NCBI RefSeq assembly: GCF_900496995.4
Contig: NW_024470381.1
Coordinates: 124,001 to 188,000 of the forward strand
Length of the DNA: 64,000 bases
DNA from: Aquila chrysaetos chrysaetos
Lineage: Eukaryota; Chordata; Aves; Accipitriformes; Accipitridae
Reading direction: 5' to 3'
The position numbers were made by a program, and so were the translations under genes. Below the pieces are notes generated by a model. That model did not search any database and had not been told where the DNA came from. It was given only the letters and a program-made list of their open reading frames with translations. Each line of letters begins with the position of its first letter. Position 1 is the stretch's first letter. Shown here in pieces: positions 61,090 through 64,000 of the stretch.

Positions 61090-61095
61090 AAAACC
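60880..61095. repeat. A/C-rich low-complexity tract with C and A runs
   Basis: CAAAA/CACA-rich DNA, then AAAAG-rich DNA, then a C-rich run (61,045-61,079) followed directly by an A run (61,080-61,093). Open frames here are artefacts. Confidence 0.9.
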
Positions 61096-61426
61096 CAAAC
61101 CCAAGCATGACAAGGACTGTAGTTTTCACTCTTCACAGACTGGGCTGATCTACATTTTAAAGCAAAAACTTCAAACAGATCAGCCACTGATTCTTGCAGA
61201 TATTCCCAACAGGCTCTTTTCATCCACAGTGAGCATCCAGCTCCCACTATTCCCACCCTCATCTAAATAAAACACCAATTCTGAATTCTTCTCTCCATCC
61301 TCAAGGCCACTTATTGTCATCTCTAGCTCATTTTTAGGGATTTTTATTTTGCTTCAAAATAATAACCAAGGTAGCTTGCTGAGAAACACATAACATACTG
61401 GCAGAGAAAGGTACCACTTAAGTGGG

Positions 61427-61458
<32 letters not shown>

Positions 61459-61460
61459 GT
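61427..61460. repeat. (GT)n(AT)n compound microsatellite
   Basis: About eight GT units run directly into about nine AT units. Confidence 0.92.
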
Positions 61461-64000
61461 ATGTAATATATAGAACATCTGTGGCATAAAAGCAGATTTC
61501 ATTTCTAATTAAGTGAAGGAGGAGGAATAGGACCCCTAAATGCCATTTGAACAATTCACAGTACCTCTGTTTTCTGCATCCTCCACTTTTCCACCCGTCT
61601 CAGCCAAATACTTGTCTGAAATCTGTAAGTTTGCCAAAGAACTCCCCATCAGTGCTCATAACTGTGCTAATTCGTAAGGTGTGGGTGCTAAATTGGAAGT
61701 TCAGGGGAAGAAATTCTGAAATTAGCCAACAGGAATGAGTTCAAAAACTGCAGACAGCCCAGCACTATTATGAAAATATTCCTAGAAGAGGCATTTTATT
61801 TCAGAGAAAAGCAAGTAAGCAAGCTAAGCGTCGATTCTTGGTTAAGTTAATGCAGGAAAAACACGCAGTTTCATTTGGTCTTCCCATCCTGGCTCCTTTA
61901 ATAGCGCTGCTGATTTCCACTGCTTGGGTATGATTAGTCTGGGGGTTGGGGAACCCCCTCTTTTTTCTCAGATGGAACATAATTTGCAATTCAGATCTTA
62001 GTTACGGTGACTCAAGGAAGAACATTTTCATTAAAAAAAAGAGCAGAACTGGAGGAAAGAAACAAATTCAAGGCTTCAAAATGAGAATTAATTAAGCCTC
62101 CACAAGTGCCACAAGCTACCGGTTGAGGAGATCTTTCAGGTACCTTGAAATAAGAGTGACATCACAGAGAACCAAAGCCTTGCCAAGTCTTTTCCTTCTA
62201 TTTTTTCTTTGTATTTTTTTTTTTTTTTAATACAAGTAATTTTGGGGCAACCCATCCAGCCTAGCAACTCTCTGACCTAGGTAGATGTCCAGAAAAAAAA
62301 AGAGGCAAAATTCAACGAATCACATGCTGCTGACATCAGTCATCCTAAAATATTTCAGGGGTAAAACTTGACCTAAAGACACACACTCAGGCCTGTGCTG
62401 TGGTAACCCGTGTGTTTGATGAAGCATTAAGACGAGTGTCTTGGAAGAGCCTGAATGGCTCCAAATATTTACGCACGGTAGCACAGTGCTGCTACGCCGC
62501 GCTCCACTCGTGGCCATCTATAAGCAAGAAAACAGGCAGTTTTGGAAGGCTGAATTCAAAAAGGTAAAGCAAGTAAAACCCAGAAGATAAAGAAGTTGCA
62601 AGAAAAGGCAACAGCTTTCCCAGCATTGCGCAGCAGTTGCAGACAAAGGTCCCTCTCCTACACATCCCAGCCAACAACGGGTCAAGACCAGGGTCAAACG
62701 ATTTCCTTCAATGCAAGGCAGAAGCAGCCAAAATCTCCTTTTTCTTCGCATAAATTCTATGAACAAGACCAATTCATTCTGGCACAGGAATCCCGACACA
62801 AAAAATGCAGTGCTGTTACTCATTCTCATGCAAATATCCCTTGGAAATACAAAACCAGGGGGAACCCATGTACATACACATCCAGCCTGAGGGCATCCTG
62901 CTATTCAACAGAATTCAAAGGATTAAGGAGCTGTGTTTTAGAAGGAAGTACTGGCCCTAAAAAAAAATTTAAATCTTACAATTTAGTTGCTCATTGGCAC
63001 TCTGGCAGCTCAGCCTGATAAGAAAACATCCACAAATTCAACCTCTGTATCCATCTACCTGACATTGACCTTAAATCAGGATTATTTAGCCACCCTAGAC
63101 CACACCTTTGTTTAAAAACAAAAAAAGCCAATCATGTGAAACTAAGAACACACACTTTGGGCTTAATATAACACAGAAAGCCAGCACTAAGCAGGCACAA
63201 ATACAGACAATTTAATGCTGATGACCTGGTTTAGCATTGTTTATGCATATTGCATTTCATGACAGAAAAATAAGAACAGAAGAAAAACATGCCATCACAG
63301 CAAAATCAGTAGCTCTATAAGAATGTCAGAGTGCCACGCAATAGCACTATTCTAGGATTTCTCTCTGTTGCTGATGGCATAAATAATACTGGGGAATTCA
63401 GCGAAAGGGATCTGCTCTCAGGTGAATTTAAGAGTCTGTAATTTCAGACACAGAAATGGCTTCTAATTACAGTGAGAGAAGGAAGGGCTGTGAAAAAATA
63501 AAAAAAAAGCTGAATAATCTGGCTTCTTTTGTAAGTGCTAAGAGGCTCCATTCGCCTCTGAAGGCTGCCACATGCCTGATCAGTTTGAAAGGACAAGTCC
63601 AAACAATGTGTCCACCTTATCCTCTATGCACTTAAAACATATTTCATGGGAAAGCAGGAGTGAGCTATGCTCTTCCTGGTTACCTAGTGATTTTAAACAG
63701 CAGATATTGAAGACTGAAAGCATTTGTAACCCACTTTGCATGAAGAATGCATGAATCTTGGTGTCTCACACCTCAAATAAGCTCCTATTAGCACCCCCCC
63801 CCCAAACCCCAAATCACCCCAAAAACCCCAGAAAACTTCCTCTTAAATTCAAGCTCTGGTTTAATGAATCATTAGAAGCTACAAAATTAATCAGCCTCTG
63901 GTGGATGGAACAGCCATCCTCAAGACAGCATTACTCCCGATCCCTTTCATGGGTAGTGTGGAGCTCTACATATCACTGTTCATCCTACCCATCTCAGTTC
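61461..64000. other. No gene seen to the window end
   Basis: AT-rich DNA with a poly-T run near 62,214-62,228, a T/A-rich tract and a short C run at about 63,795-63,803. No leader exon of LRFN3 or other gene could be recognised. Confidence 0.45.

Overview
This is nuclear DNA from a bird. The evidence is several CR1 LINE 3' ends on both strands, endogenous-retrovirus LTRs of kinds common in avian genomes, exons of the maestro heat-like repeat (MROH) family that is expanded in birds, and one vertebrate synaptic adhesion gene with GT-AG introns. I see no prokaryotic or viral gene cluster. The species cannot be fixed from sequence alone. Family names rest on recall of family sequences; no alignment or search was run.

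Layout. (1) 1-2.7 kb: GC-rich degenerate minisatellite-like DNA with no gene. (2) 2,782-3,892: a complete 1.1-kb LTR of an ERVL-like retrovirus on the minus strand, preceded by a polypurine tract and by decayed internal sequence to about 4.6 kb. (3) 4.67-4.86 kb: pentanucleotide repeat. (4) 5.1-10.1 kb: two halves of MROH genes pointing away from each other. The minus-strand half (start codon at 8,530, reading left) carries N-terminal and middle exons; its first five coding exons are open and later ones are frameshifted. The plus-strand half (9,052-10,048) carries four intact C-terminal exons, a stop and an AATAAA. (5) 10.1-11.8 kb: GC- and CpG-rich DNA with no recognised gene. (6) From about 11.8 kb the sequence becomes AT-rich. 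The minus-strand gene LRFN3 (SALM4) has two coding exons, 26,838-25,463 and 15,117-14,607, separated by a 10.3-kb intron. Joined, they encode 628 residues: signal peptide, LRR domain, Ig domain, fibronectin III domain, one membrane span and a short cytoplasmic tail. A splice acceptor lies 19 bases upstream of the start codon, so the 5' leader comes from at least one exon further right. (7) 26.9-64 kb: upstream flank or 5'-leader intron, gene-poor, with CR1 fragments, three more LTR insertions (one reduced to 53 bp), simple repeats and a 9-bp minisatellite.

The only clearly intact protein gene is LRFN3. The MROH halves are either a rearranged gene, two partial copies or an assembly artefact. 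I found no undescribed multi-gene system. The most notable points are the head-to-head MROH halves, the 53-bp internally deleted LTR with a perfect 5-bp target duplication, and the exact 628-residue reading frame of LRFN3.
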